From assembly GCF_014648175.1 (NCBI RefSeq), contig NZ_BMQP01000006.1, positions 214,871-278,870 on the forward strand: DNA of 64,000 nucleotides. Reading direction: 5' to 3'. The notes beneath the pieces are model-generated. The model was given only the letters and a program-made list of their open reading frames with translations, ran no database searches and was not told the DNA's origin. Made by a program: the position numbers and the translations under genes. This document shows, one piece after another, positions 22,678 through 31,054 of the stretch. The first letter of the stretch is position 1. The number at the start of each line of letters is the position of its first letter. Origin of the DNA: Planobispora rosea. GTDB taxonomy: Bacteria > Actinomycetota > Actinomycetes > Streptosporangiales > Streptosporangiaceae.

Positions 22678-24129
22678 ATGGCCGCTCCGCGCGCCCGCCG
22701 GATCAACGTCCCGCTGCGTCACGTCGCCGTGCTCTGCGGGGCTCTGCTGTTCGTGCTGCTCGGCAACGTGACACGTGTCCAGGTGTTCGACGCCGGGAGA
22801 TGGAAGGAGCACCCGGACAACCAGCGGCCGCTGCTCGCCCGGTTCGACCGGCCGAGGGGGGAGATCCGGCTGCGCGACGGCACGGTCGTGGCGACCAGCC
22901 GTGAGCGCGACGGGAAGTTCCGGCACCGGCGGGTCTATCCCGGCGGGGCGGTGTACGCGCCGGTCACCGGGCACCTGTCGCGCTACGGCGCCACCGGCCT
23001 CGAACGCGCCGTGGACGCCGTGCTCTCCGGTGCCGCCCCCCGGGTCACGGTCCGCTCGATCATGGCCGGGACCGGGGCGGGGGCCACGGTCGGGCTCACG
23101 ATCGACGGAAGGGCGCAACGCGCCGCCTACGAGGCGTTGCGGGCCACCGGGCTGCCCGGGGCCGCGGTCGCGGTCGACCCGGCCACCGGCGCGATCCTGG
23201 CCATGGCCTCCTTCCCCTCCTACGATCCGAACCTCTACACCTCCTTCGACGCGGAGGCCCTGGACCACGCCGACGCCGGTCTGCAGGCCGATCCCGCCAG
23301 GCCGCTGCTCAACCGGGCGATCCAGCAGAACTATCCCCCGGGGTCCACCTTCAAGATCATCACCGGGGCCGCCGCGCTCGCCTCGGGCGGCTACGGGCCC
23401 GCCGAGAGCGTCAGCGCGCCCGCCGCGTTCCTGCTGCCGGGCACCGCCGTCCGCCTGCGCAACGCCCGGGGATCGTCCTGCGGTGACGGTGACCCGCCGC
23501 TGGCCTACGCGTTCAAGACGTCCTGCAACACCCCGTTCGCGATGATGGGGGTCGAGCTCGGCCAGGACGCCCTGCGCGAGCAGGCCGAGGACTTCGGGTT
23601 CAACGACGGGGACCTCACCGTGCCGATGCCCGTGGCCAGGAGCGTCTACCCCGAGGGGATGGACCCGGCGCAGACCGCGCTGTCGGCGCTCGGCCAGTTC
23701 GACGACCGGGTGACCCCGCTCATGCTCGCGATGATCTCGTCGGCGGTCGCCAACGGCGGCTCGCTCATGCATCCCCACCTGGTCAGGGAGATCCGGCTCG
23801 GCGACGGCACGGTGATCGACAAGACCGTGCCCACCGAGTACCGCCGCGCGCTCGACTCCGATGACGCCCTGCGGCTGGCCGCCATGATGGTCACGGTCAC
23901 CCAGCCGGGCGGCACCGGTACGGCGGCCGCCATCCCGGGCGTCGAGGTGGCGGCCAAGACCGGCACCGCGGAGAACGCGGCCGGCGAGGAGGACCACGCC
24001 GTCTTCACCGGATTCGCCCCCGCCGGTTCCCCCCGGGTGGCCGTGGGGGTCGTCGTGGAGGGCGGCGGGTACGGCGGCCGGGTCGCGGCGCCCGTCGCCA
24101 GAGCGATCATGCAGGCCGTACTGCGATGA
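22678..24129 (+). CDS. Class B penicillin-binding protein (PbpA-type transpeptidase)
   Basis: A 483-residue membrane-anchored PBP. The N-terminus has a cytoplasmic Arg-rich stretch and one transmembrane helix (HVAVLCGALLFVLLGNV). Active-site motifs are GSTFK (SxxK), SCN in FKTSCNTPF (SxN) and KTGTAEN (KTG). The size and FDRPRGEIRLRDGTVVATS segment resemble PbpA of Mycobacterium and Streptomyces, which crosslinks peptidoglycan during cell division. The usual partners RodA, PknA and PknB are not adjacent, so this is a solitary paralogue. GGGAGGGGG precedes the ATG. Confidence 0.92.
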   Translation: MAAPRARRINVPLRHVAVLCGALLFVLLGNVTRVQVFDAGRWKEHPDNQRPLLARFDRPRGEIRLRDGTVVATSRERDGKFRHRRVYPGGAVYAPVTGHLSRYGATGLERAVDAVLSGAAPRVTVRSIMAGTGAGATVGLTIDGRAQRAAYEALRATGLPGAAVAVDPATGAILAMASFPSYDPNLYTSFDAEALDHADAGLQADPARPLLNRAIQQNYPPGSTFKIITGAAALASGGYGPAESVSAPAAFLLPGTAVRLRNARGSSCGDGDPPLAYAFKTSCNTPFAMMGVELGQDALREQAEDFGFNDGDLTVPMPVARSVYPEGMDPAQTALSALGQFDDRVTPLMLAMISSAVANGGSLMHPHLVREIRLGDGTVIDKTVPTEYRRALDSDDALRLAAMMVTVTQPGGTGTAAAIPGVEVAAKTGTAENAAGEEDHAVFTGFAPAGSPRVAVGVVVEGGGYGGRVAAPVARAIMQAVLR

Positions 24130-24193
24130 CCGCCGGTGCGGCGGCCCCGGTCAGACTCCCGCCGCCGCGCCGGGCCGGGAGCGGGGCGCCGCC

Positions 24194-26161
24194 TCAGGCC
24201 GAGTAGGCGCGGGCCTGGAGGGTGTAGAGGTCGGCGTAGAGACCGTCGAGCTCCATGAGCTGGGCGTGCGTGCCCTGCTCGGTGACCTTGCCGTGATCCA
24301 GGACGTAGATCCGGTCGGCGTAGCGCACGCTGGCCAGCCGATGGGTGATCAGCAGGACGGTGCGGCCGTCGGCGTGCCGCCGGATCCGCTCGAACAGGGC
24401 GTGCTCGGCCCGGGCGTCCAGGGCCGCGGTGGGCTCGTCGCAGATCAGCAGGAGGGCGTCCCGGTGGAAACCGCGGGCGACCGCGATCCGCTGCCACTGG
24501 CCGCCGGACAGCTCCTGGCCGTCCTTGAAACGGCGGTCGAGCAGCGTGTTGTAGCCGTACGGCAGCTCGGCCACGACCTGGTCGGCCCCGGCCACCTCGG
24601 CCGCGGCGACCAGCGCCGGCTCCCCCTTGCCGGTGCCCATGTCGATGTTGTGCCTGGCGGTCAGCGGCCAGCGCGTGTGGTCCTGGGCGATCACCGCGAT
24701 GTGCTCGCGGACCTGGTCGGGATCCACCCCGGCCAGGTCGGTGCCGTCCCAGAGCACCCGCCCGCCGTCCGGCGTGTAGAGGCCGGACAGGATCTTGGCG
24801 AGGGTGGTCTTGCCCGAGCCGTTCTCGCCGACGAGCGCGATGACCTCGCCCCGGTCGATGTGGATCGAGACGCCGTGCAGAGCGGGGTCGCCGGAGCCCG
24901 GATAGGTGAACGTGACGTCGTCGACGGTGATCCGCTCGAACCCCCGGGGCGCCGGGGCGGTGCGCCCGGTGCTCACCCGGGTCTCCGCGTCGGCGCAGAA
25001 GTCGAGGAAGTCGGTGAAGTAGAGGCCCTCCTCGTAGAGGCGGTTGGTGGCGTACATCAGGTTCGCCAGGGAGCTCTTGCCCGACTGGATGGCCAGCACG
25101 GCGGTGCCCGCCACCGCCAGCGGCACCGCGCCGACGGCCAGCAGCAGGCCGAGGGCGACGTAGACCGCGGCCGTCCCCACTCCGCTGAGCGCCTCCCCGA
25201 CGAGCCGCGCCAGCGTCTGCCGCCGCGCGAGGCTCAGCATGATGGACTGCTCGGCGCGGGAGACCGCGTCGTACATCCGCATCAGGAAGCCGCGCATGGT
25301 GAACGAGCGCACCTCCGCGGCCGGCTCGCGGTTGGCGAGCAGCTCGGCGATGATCCACTTGCGGCGGTGGGCGGGGATCAGCGCGTACATCGTCGTGTAG
25401 CGCATGCGCGCCGCCCGCACGGCGGCCCAGGCGTCGGGCATGACCGCGAGCACCAGCAGCGGCAGCAGCACCGGGTGCAGGACGCCGAGCACCCCCGCGG
25501 CCGCCGTGATGCCGATGGCGGCGGTCAGCAGGTTGACGGCGGTGCTCACCACCGTGTCGGCCATCGCCACCCCCCTCGACCTGGCGCGCTGCAGCGCGTC
25601 GTGGAACTCGGGGTCGTCGAAGGCGGCCAGCTCGACGCGGCTGGTCAGGCCGTACAGGCGTTCCTCGGCGATCCGGCTGACCTGCGGGTCCAGCCGGGAC
25701 TGCGCCCAGCCCGCGCCCGCCTGCACCAGCGTGCGCAGGGCGGCGGCCACGCCGACCAGGATCAGGCTGGGCAGCGCGGCCCTGACCCGCTCCGGAGTCG
25801 GACCCGCCTCGAACAGGGCCGACAGCACGCCGGTCGTGGCCAGCAGCCCGAAGGCGGTGAAGACGCCGCCGAGCACGCTGAGGGCGATCGTGGCGACGGT
25901 GTCGCGGGGGCTGGCCAGCCAGGCCAGCCGTACGGCGTGGGCGATGAGGGCCGGGAGACGGCGGGCGATGGTCAGGAAACCGATGCCGACCAGCTTCTCC
26001 GCGTGGGCGTGCCAGTCGGAGAAGGTGAGCTCACCGAGATCGGGCTCGGGATCGGGCGCGAGGCCGGGTGCGGGGCCGGGTGCGCCGGAGGTGGCCGCCG
26101 GATGGGGATCAGGGTCCGGGGACGGCGCCGGTGGGCGCGATGCCGGGGGAGTGTCCGCCAT
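24194..26161 (-). CDS. ABC half-exporter (fused membrane and ATPase domains)
   Basis: About 655 residues: a Pro-rich cytoplasmic start, an ABC type 1 exporter membrane domain with six spans (residues about 60-370), then an ATPase domain with Walker A GENGSGKTTLAK, signature LSGGQ, Walker B LLICDEPTAALD and the H-loop ITHRLA. Such proteins dimerise in the inner membrane to export drugs, lipids or peptides. The substrate is unknown and the gene is alone, convergent with the PBP gene. The start is uncertain: GTG at 26185 is in frame eight codons earlier and neither has a clear ribosome-binding site. Confidence 0.88.
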   Translation of the reverse strand: MADTPPASRPPAPSPDPDPHPAATSGAPGPAPGLAPDPEPDLGELTFSDWHAHAEKLVGIGFLTIARRLPALIAHAVRLAWLASPRDTVATIALSVLGGVFTAFGLLATTGVLSALFEAGPTPERVRAALPSLILVGVAAALRTLVQAGAGWAQSRLDPQVSRIAEERLYGLTSRVELAAFDDPEFHDALQRARSRGVAMADTVVSTAVNLLTAAIGITAAAGVLGVLHPVLLPLLVLAVMPDAWAAVRAARMRYTTMYALIPAHRRKWIIAELLANREPAAEVRSFTMRGFLMRMYDAVSRAEQSIMLSLARRQTLARLVGEALSGVGTAAVYVALGLLLAVGAVPLAVAGTAVLAIQSGKSSLANLMYATNRLYEEGLYFTDFLDFCADAETRVSTGRTAPAPRGFERITVDDVTFTYPGSGDPALHGVSIHIDRGEVIALVGENGSGKTTLAKILSGLYTPDGGRVLWDGTDLAGVDPDQVREHIAVIAQDHTRWPLTARHNIDMGTGKGEPALVAAAEVAGADQVVAELPYGYNTLLDRRFKDGQELSGGQWQRIAVARGFHRDALLLICDEPTAALDARAEHALFERIRRHADGRTVLLITHRLASVRYADRIYVLDHGKVTEQGTHAQLMELDGLYADLYTLQARAYSA

Positions 26162-26307
26162 GGCAGCCAGTGTGAGCGGTGCCACCGACAGTTCGCCAGG
26201 GCGGCGGCCGTGCGCGGGCCACGGATATCCGTCGTGGCACAGACGTTATCCGCCGTTATCCGTACATATCTTGACGACGCACGGTACGAGTGGGTTGATT
26301 GCCCTAC

Positions 26308-26321
26308 TGACAACGTTGTCA
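26308..26321 (+). promoter_or_regulatory. LacI operator upstream of the sugar ABC operon
   Basis: A perfect 14-base palindrome TGACAACGTTGTCA lies 60 bases before the substrate-binding protein gene. The 12-base core GACAACGTTGTC recurs at 30839-30850 before the LacI gene, so both sites should be bound by that regulator. Confidence 0.85.
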
Positions 26322-26381
26322 CCTTTCTCGGGGGACCGGCGGCGTACGGGCCGCGATCGACGACCCAGGAGGGACGGAGCG

Positions 26382-27674
26382 ATGCGACGACGGTGGATGG
26401 CGGCCGTCGCGGTCACCGTGGCGGGCATGCTGACGCTGACCGCGTGCGGTGGCGGTGAAGAGGGCGGCGCCGGGCAGAGTCCGCAGGCGGGCGCGGCCAA
26501 GCAGGTGGAGGTCTTCTCCTGGTGGACCGGGCCCGGCGAGGCCGACGGCCTGAAGGCGATGCGGGAGATCTTCGAGAAGCGGAACACCGGACTGACGTTC
26601 TTCGACGCGGCGGTGGCGGGCGGATCCGGTGACAAGGCTCGCGCCCTGCTCACCTCCAAGCTCCAGGCCGACGACCCGCCGGACACCTTCCAGGGCCACG
26701 CGGGCGCCGAGTTGCAGGGCTACATCAAGGCCGGCGACCTGGAACCGGTCAACTTCCTCTACGACGAGCTGAAACTCCGGGAGGTCTTCCCGCAGCAGCT
26801 CATCGACCAGATCAGCGTGGGCGGGCAGATCTACTCGGTTCCGGTGAACATCCACCGCTCCAACGTGATGTGGTTCAGCCCCGGCGTGCTGAAGGAGGCG
26901 GGCGTCACCGAGGTGCCCGCGACGATCGAGGAGTTCGTCGCGGCGCTGGAGAAGGTCAAGCAGGCCGGCAAGATCCCGCTCTCGATCGGCTCGGAGTGGA
27001 CGGTCGTGCACCTGCTGGAGAGCGTGCTGCTCGGCTCGCTCGGCACCGAGGCCTACAACCAGCTGTGGACCGCCGGGTCCGACTGGTCCGGCCCGGCGAT
27101 GACCAAGGCGCTCAACGACTTCAAGACGATCCTGTCGTACGCCGGCGACCCGCAGGACGACTGGCAGCCCGCCGCCAAGCAGGTGGCCGACGGCGAGGCC
27201 GCGTTCACCATCATGGGCGACTGGGCCTACGGCTACTTCCACAACCCGCCGGACGGCGGTCTGGGCAAGACGTCCAAGACCGACTTCGACTGGGCGCCCG
27301 CGCCCGGTACCGGCGGCACGTTCATGTGGCTGTCGGACAGCTTCACCCTCCCCAAGGGCGCGCCCAACCGGGACGGGGCCATCGCCTGGCTGAAGGTGGC
27401 CGCGAGCAAGGAGGGCCAGGACGCCTTCAACCCGAAGAAGGGCTCGATCCCGGCCCGCAAGGACGCCGACACCTCGCTCTACACCGACTACCTGGCCGAC
27501 GCGCTGAAGGACTGGGGCAGCAACAAGCTCGCCGGGTCCATCCAGCACGGCGTGACGGTCAACGACGCCTGGCGGACCGCGATCAACGAGGCGGTCGGCC
27601 TGTTCCAGCAGTCCCAGGACGTGGCGGAGTTCCAGAAAGCCCTGGCCGACGCCGCCAAGAACTCCGGTCAGTGA
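26382..27674 (+). CDS. Sugar ABC transporter substrate-binding lipoprotein
   Basis: A 430-residue family 1 (MalE-like) binding protein. The signal peptide ends in the lipobox LTAC (cysteine at residue 23), so the mature protein is anchored to the outer face of the membrane. FSWWTGPGEADGLKAM and PDTFQGHAGAELQGYI are typical of oligosaccharide receptors. The closest arrangement I know is the glucose/mannose or cellobiose type, but the sugar cannot be read. AGGAGGGA stands 7 bases before the ATG at 26382. It is the first gene of the operon, under a LacI palindrome, and is separated from the permeases by a hairpin that may raise its expression over theirs. Confidence 0.92.
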   Translation: MRRRWMAAVAVTVAGMLTLTACGGGEEGGAGQSPQAGAAKQVEVFSWWTGPGEADGLKAMREIFEKRNTGLTFFDAAVAGGSGDKARALLTSKLQADDPPDTFQGHAGAELQGYIKAGDLEPVNFLYDELKLREVFPQQLIDQISVGGQIYSVPVNIHRSNVMWFSPGVLKEAGVTEVPATIEEFVAALEKVKQAGKIPLSIGSEWTVVHLLESVLLGSLGTEAYNQLWTAGSDWSGPAMTKALNDFKTILSYAGDPQDDWQPAAKQVADGEAAFTIMGDWAYGYFHNPPDGGLGKTSKTDFDWAPAPGTGGTFMWLSDSFTLPKGAPNRDGAIAWLKVAASKEGQDAFNPKKGSIPARKDADTSLYTDYLADALKDWGSNKLAGSIQHGVTVNDAWRTAINEAVGLFQQSQDVAEFQKALADAAKNSGQ

Positions 27675-27694
27675 CCTCCGGCCGGTGACCTCCG

Positions 27695-27743
27695 GGGTGC
27701 GGCCCGCGCCCCGGAAAGTGCCCGCCGGGCGCGGGCCGCACCC
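27695..27743 (+). terminator. Intercistronic hairpin between binding protein and permease genes
   Basis: Perfect 17-base arms (27695-27711 and 27727-27743) with a 15-base loop begin 20 bases after the binding-protein stop codon. Without a T-run it may act as an mRNA-stabilising or partial-terminator element. It is followed by three GTAC[AG]CCGTGG-type direct repeats (27751, 27774, 27789). Confidence 0.75.
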
Positions 27744-27839
27744 AGGGGCCGTACACCGTGGAGACGCGCGGCCGTACGCCGTGGGGAGGTACACCGTGGA
27801 GCCGAACATCGGGAAAACGACGTCGGGGAAAGGACGTCC

Positions 27840-28727
27840 GTGACGCGGATGCGCAGATGGCTGCCGGGGCTGTTGCTGGTGGCGCCGTCGATCGCGGCCA
27901 TCGCCGTCTTCGTGTACGGCATGCTCGGCTGGAACTTCCGGCTGGCGATGACCGACCAGCACGACGAGGTGTCCGAGGGGAAGTTCGTCGGGCTGGAGAA
28001 CTTCACCGGGATCTGGGACCAGCCGCGCTGGTCGATCTCGGTCAACCACGCCATCGTCTTCACGGTGGTGTTCGTGGGCGGGGCACTGCTGCTGGGCTGG
28101 CTGCTGGCGTTCCTGATGGAGAAGGGGCTCCGGGGCGAGGGGACCTTCCGGGCGATCTACCTGTTCCCGATGGCGATCTCGTTCGTGGCGACCGGGGTCG
28201 TCTGGCGCTGGCTGATGAACTCCGGCACCGGCGAGCGGGCGGTCGGACTGAACCGGCTCTTCGACGTCGTCGGGCTGGAGTTCCTGCAGTGGCGGTGGTT
28301 CCGGGACCAGGACTGGGGGATGGCGGCGATGGCCATCCCGGCGATCTGGCAAATGTCCGGATATGTCATGGCACTGTTCCTGGCAGGCTTCCGAGGCGTG
28401 CCGGAGGAGCTCCGCGAGGCCGCCCGAGTGGACGGCTGCACCGAGTGGAAGGTCTACCGGCACATCGTGCTGCCGATGCTCCGCCCGGTCACCCTGTCGG
28501 CCCTCATCATCCTCGGCCACATCTCGCTGAAGGCATTCGACCTGATCGTCGCGGTCTCCGGCAAGCAGATCATCACCGACGTGCCCGCGGTCTTCATGTG
28601 GGTGGCGGTCTTCGACTCCCACGACCCGGCCAAGGGCGCCACCATCGCGGCCTACATCGTGATCGCGGTGAGCGTCTTCGTCATCCCCTATCTCGTCTGG
28701 TCGCTGCGGAAGGAGAGACGCTCGTGA
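27840..28727 (+). CDS. Sugar ABC transporter permease (MalF-type)
   Basis: A 295-residue membrane protein with six predicted spans. The EAA loop REAARVDGCTEWKVYRHIVLP that contacts the ATPase lies near residues 200-220. It forms the translocation channel with the following MalG-type permease. GTG at 27840 is preceded by GGGGAAAGGA. No ATPase gene is in the operon; in actinomycetes one shared MsiK-type ATPase commonly serves several such importers. Confidence 0.92.
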   Translation: MTRMRRWLPGLLLVAPSIAAIAVFVYGMLGWNFRLAMTDQHDEVSEGKFVGLENFTGIWDQPRWSISVNHAIVFTVVFVGGALLLGWLLAFLMEKGLRGEGTFRAIYLFPMAISFVATGVVWRWLMNSGTGERAVGLNRLFDVVGLEFLQWRWFRDQDWGMAAMAIPAIWQMSGYVMALFLAGFRGVPEELREAARVDGCTEWKVYRHIVLPMLRPVTLSALIILGHISLKAFDLIVAVSGKQIITDVPAVFMWVAVFDSHDPAKGATIAAYIVIAVSVFVIPYLVWSLRKERRS

Positions 28728-28758
28728 CGACCGTGGCAGACGTGAAGGAGGGTCACCG

Positions 28759-29667
28759 GTGACGGCCGTGGCAGACGCGCGGGAGGAGCGTGCGCCGTCC
28801 CGGGACCGGGGCGAGCGGGCCGTACGGCGGGCGCGGTGGGCCCGCGGCGTCCGGCTGGTCGTGCTGACGGTCTTCGTCGTGGTCTTCCTGACCCCGGTCT
28901 ACGTCCTCCTCGTCACCAGCTTCAAGCCGCTGACCGAGGCCGACCCGTCCCGGGCCTGGGCGCTGCCCGAGATCTGGACGTTCCAGCCGTGGCGGGTGGC
29001 GTGGGAGAAACTGGCACCGGGGATCTGGAACAGCGTGCTGCTGGCCGTACCGGGATCGCTGATCTCCGCGGCGCTCGGCTCGATGAACGGCTACGTGTTG
29101 TCGAAGTGGCGGTTCCCGGGGGCGGACGTGGTGTTCACGCTGTTCCTGTTCGGGATGTTCATCCCCTACCAGGGGGTCATGATCCCGCTCGTCCAGCTGC
29201 TGTCCGGGCTCAACGAGCTCACCGGGCTGGACGGAGTCTTCTACGGCGGCATCCCCGGTCTCGTCCTGGCGCACGTGGTCTACGGCATCCCGATCTGCAC
29301 ACTGATCTTCCGCAACTACTACGTCACCATCCCCGGGGAGGTCATCGAGGCCGCCCGGGTAGACGGCGCGGGGATGTTGCGGACCTACCGGTCGGTGGTG
29401 CTGCCGGTCTCCGGTCCGGCCTTCGCCGTCGTGATCATCTGGCAGTTCACCGCCCTGTGGAACGACTTCCTGTTCGCCGTCTTCCTCACCGGCCCGCGCA
29501 GCTGGCCCACCACGGTCATGCTCAACAACATCGCCGGAGCCCAGACCGTCCCCTACAGCCAGCAGATGGCCGCCGCCCTGCTCGCCTCCATCCCCACCAT
29601 GGTCGTCTACGTCCTCCTCGGCCGCTTCTTCATGCGCGGCCTGATGGCCGGCGCCCTGAAGGGCTGA
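28759..29667 (+). CDS. Sugar ABC transporter permease (MalG-type)
   Basis: A 302-residue permease with six spans and the EAA loop EVIEAARVDGAGMLRTYRSV. The cytoplasmic N-terminus is Arg-rich. It pairs with the MalF-type protein upstream. The 32 bases between the two genes contain a near-copy of this gene's first codons: GTGACGACCGTGGCAGAC at 28724 against GTGACGGCCGTGGCAGAC at 28759. The upstream copy starts a 12-codon frame whose TGA overlaps the real GTG, which may couple translation. Confidence 0.92.
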   Translation: MTAVADAREERAPSRDRGERAVRRARWARGVRLVVLTVFVVVFLTPVYVLLVTSFKPLTEADPSRAWALPEIWTFQPWRVAWEKLAPGIWNSVLLAVPGSLISAALGSMNGYVLSKWRFPGADVVFTLFLFGMFIPYQGVMIPLVQLLSGLNELTGLDGVFYGGIPGLVLAHVVYGIPICTLIFRNYYVTIPGEVIEAARVDGAGMLRTYRSVVLPVSGPAFAVVIIWQFTALWNDFLFAVFLTGPRSWPTTVMLNNIAGAQTVPYSQQMAAALLASIPTMVVYVLLGRFFMRGLMAGALKG

Positions 29668-29691
29668 ACCGGGCAGAACCCGCCCGGTGAC

Positions 29692-29832
29692 TCAACGCGC
29701 TTGTCCGGATGCCCTCCGCCCGGGGCGGCGGTGGTACAGGACACTTCCGGCCAGGCCATCCGGAGACTCGTGCAGGATCACGGTGCCTCGCGCCGGATCG
29801 GTCAGCGCGTAGCGGTCAGGGTGGGAGCTCAC
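29692..29832 (-). pseudogene. Possible 3' gene remnant or 46-residue small ORF downstream of lacI
   Basis: On the minus strand a frame starting at a GTG that overlaps the end of the LacI gene by 17 bases reads MSSHPDRYALTDPARGTVIL and on to a stop at 29692. The codon third positions are GC-rich and the text looks protein-like, but I do not recognise a family. It could be the remains of a sugar-utilisation gene that once followed lacI, or a chance frame in GC-rich DNA. Confidence 0.3.
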
Positions 29833-30808
29833 CCGAGCCGCGGGGGATGAGCCGGGTGGGGAGCTCGATGCGCTCGGCGGGGCCCGACCCGCCGGAGAGC
29901 CGGTGGAAGAGCAGTTCGGCGGCGGTGCGGCCGAGCCCGCCCGGGGTCTGGGCCACCACGGTCACGCCGGGCGTCAGGGCGTCGGCCAGCTCGAAGTCGT
30001 CGAACCCGACCAGGGCCGGGCGGTGGCCGGTACGCAGGGCGGCCACGGTGATCCGCCCGTTGCCGGTGAACACCGCCGTGGGCGGATCGGGAGCGGCGAG
30101 CATCGCGCGCAGCGCGGCCCCGGTCCGCGACTCCGGACCCATCGTGATCAGTGACTCGTCGGCGGGCAGGCCCGCCTCGGCCAGCGCCAGCCGGTAACCG
30201 GCCAGGCGTTCCCGGGCGGTGAAGATGGCCTCGCTGTCCCCGAGGAACGCGATGCGGCGGTGACCGTGCCGGATCAGATGGGCCACTCCGGTGCGCGCGC
30301 CGCCGACGTTGTCGCAGAGGACGGTGTCCACCTCGGCCAGCCCGCCGGGCCGGTCGGCGAAGACGGCGCGCACGCCCGCGTCGAGCTCGGGAAGGAGATA
30401 CTCGTGGTCGGACCCGGCGGGCACGATGATCAGCCCGTCCACCCGGCGGTCGCAGAAGGTGAGCACGAGCTCCCGCTCGCGGCGGGGATCCTCTCCCGAG
30501 GAGCCGCTGAGCACCAGCGAGCCGTGTTCGAGCGCCACGTCCTCGACCGCCCGGCTGATCTCCGAGTAGAACGGGTCGGCCACATCCTCGATCACCAGGC
30601 CGATGGTGGCGGTCCGGCCGCGGCGGAGCACCCGGGCGCTCTCGTTGCGCCGGTAGCCGAGCCGCTCGATGGCGGCGGCGACCCGCTCGGCCATGGCGGG
30701 GCTGACCCCCGGCTCGTCGTTGACGACCCGGGAGACCGTCTTGAGCGCGACCCCGGCCGCCGCCGCGACGTCCTTCATCGTGGGACGTCCCTGGATGCTC
30801 CCTGACAC
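29816..30808 (-). CDS. LacI-family repressor of the sugar ABC operon
   Basis: A 330-residue regulator. The DNA-binding region reads TMKDVAAAAGVALKTVSRVV and includes the hinge LRRGRTATIGLV. The sugar-binding core follows (DVADPFYSEISRAVE, VDGLIIVPAGSDHEYL, GHRRIAFLGD, LVGFDDFELADAL). It should repress the neighbouring ABC operon and itself through the GACAACGTTGTC palindromes and release them on binding the transported sugar. GTG at 30808 gives the usual residues before MKDV; ATG at 30778 is possible. The gene is on the opposite strand downstream of the operon. Confidence 0.9.
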   Translation of the reverse strand: MSGSIQGRPTMKDVAAAAGVALKTVSRVVNDEPGVSPAMAERVAAAIERLGYRRNESARVLRRGRTATIGLVIEDVADPFYSEISRAVEDVALEHGSLVLSGSSGEDPRRERELVLTFCDRRVDGLIIVPAGSDHEYLLPELDAGVRAVFADRPGGLAEVDTVLCDNVGGARTGVAHLIRHGHRRIAFLGDSEAIFTARERLAGYRLALAEAGLPADESLITMGPESRTGAALRAMLAAPDPPTAVFTGNGRITVAALRTGHRPALVGFDDFELADALTPGVTVVAQTPGGLGRTAAELLFHRLSGGSGPAERIELPTRLIPRGSGELPP

Positions 30809-30838
30809 GGCTCGATCATTACCCAGGTCGCGTGCCCA

Positions 30839-30850
30839 GACAACGTTGTC
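30839..30850 (-). promoter_or_regulatory. LacI operator at its own promoter
   Basis: GACAACGTTGTC, a perfect 12-base palindrome 31 bases before the lacI GTG, identical to the core of the site before the sugar ABC operon at 26308-26321. Confidence 0.85.
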
Positions 30851-30928
30851 ATCGGGTGTCGTTCCCGGGGAGCGCTCTCTGGTTTCGGGGGCCGGGGCGG
30901 CGGTGCTTCCGCCGGTCGGCATGACACC

Positions 30929-31054
30929 GTCCATCGGTGGGGTGTCCATCGGTGCGGTGTCCATCGGTGCGGTGTCCATCGGTGAGGTGTCCGTCGGGGT
31001 AGCGCGCATCTGGTCCGTGTTCATCTGGTCCGTGTTCACCTGGTCGGCGTTCAC
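30929..31054. repeat. Two adjacent 15-bp tandem repeat arrays between lacI and iclR
   Basis: From 30929 to about 30997 a 15-base unit (GTCCATCGGTGCGGT) occurs 4.6 times with few changes. From about 31007 to 31054 a different 15-base unit (CATCTGGTCCGTGTT) occurs three times and runs into the 3' end of the IclR gene. Both have a three-codon-multiple period, as expected for decayed coding repeats, but no convincing gene contains them. Confidence 0.8.
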
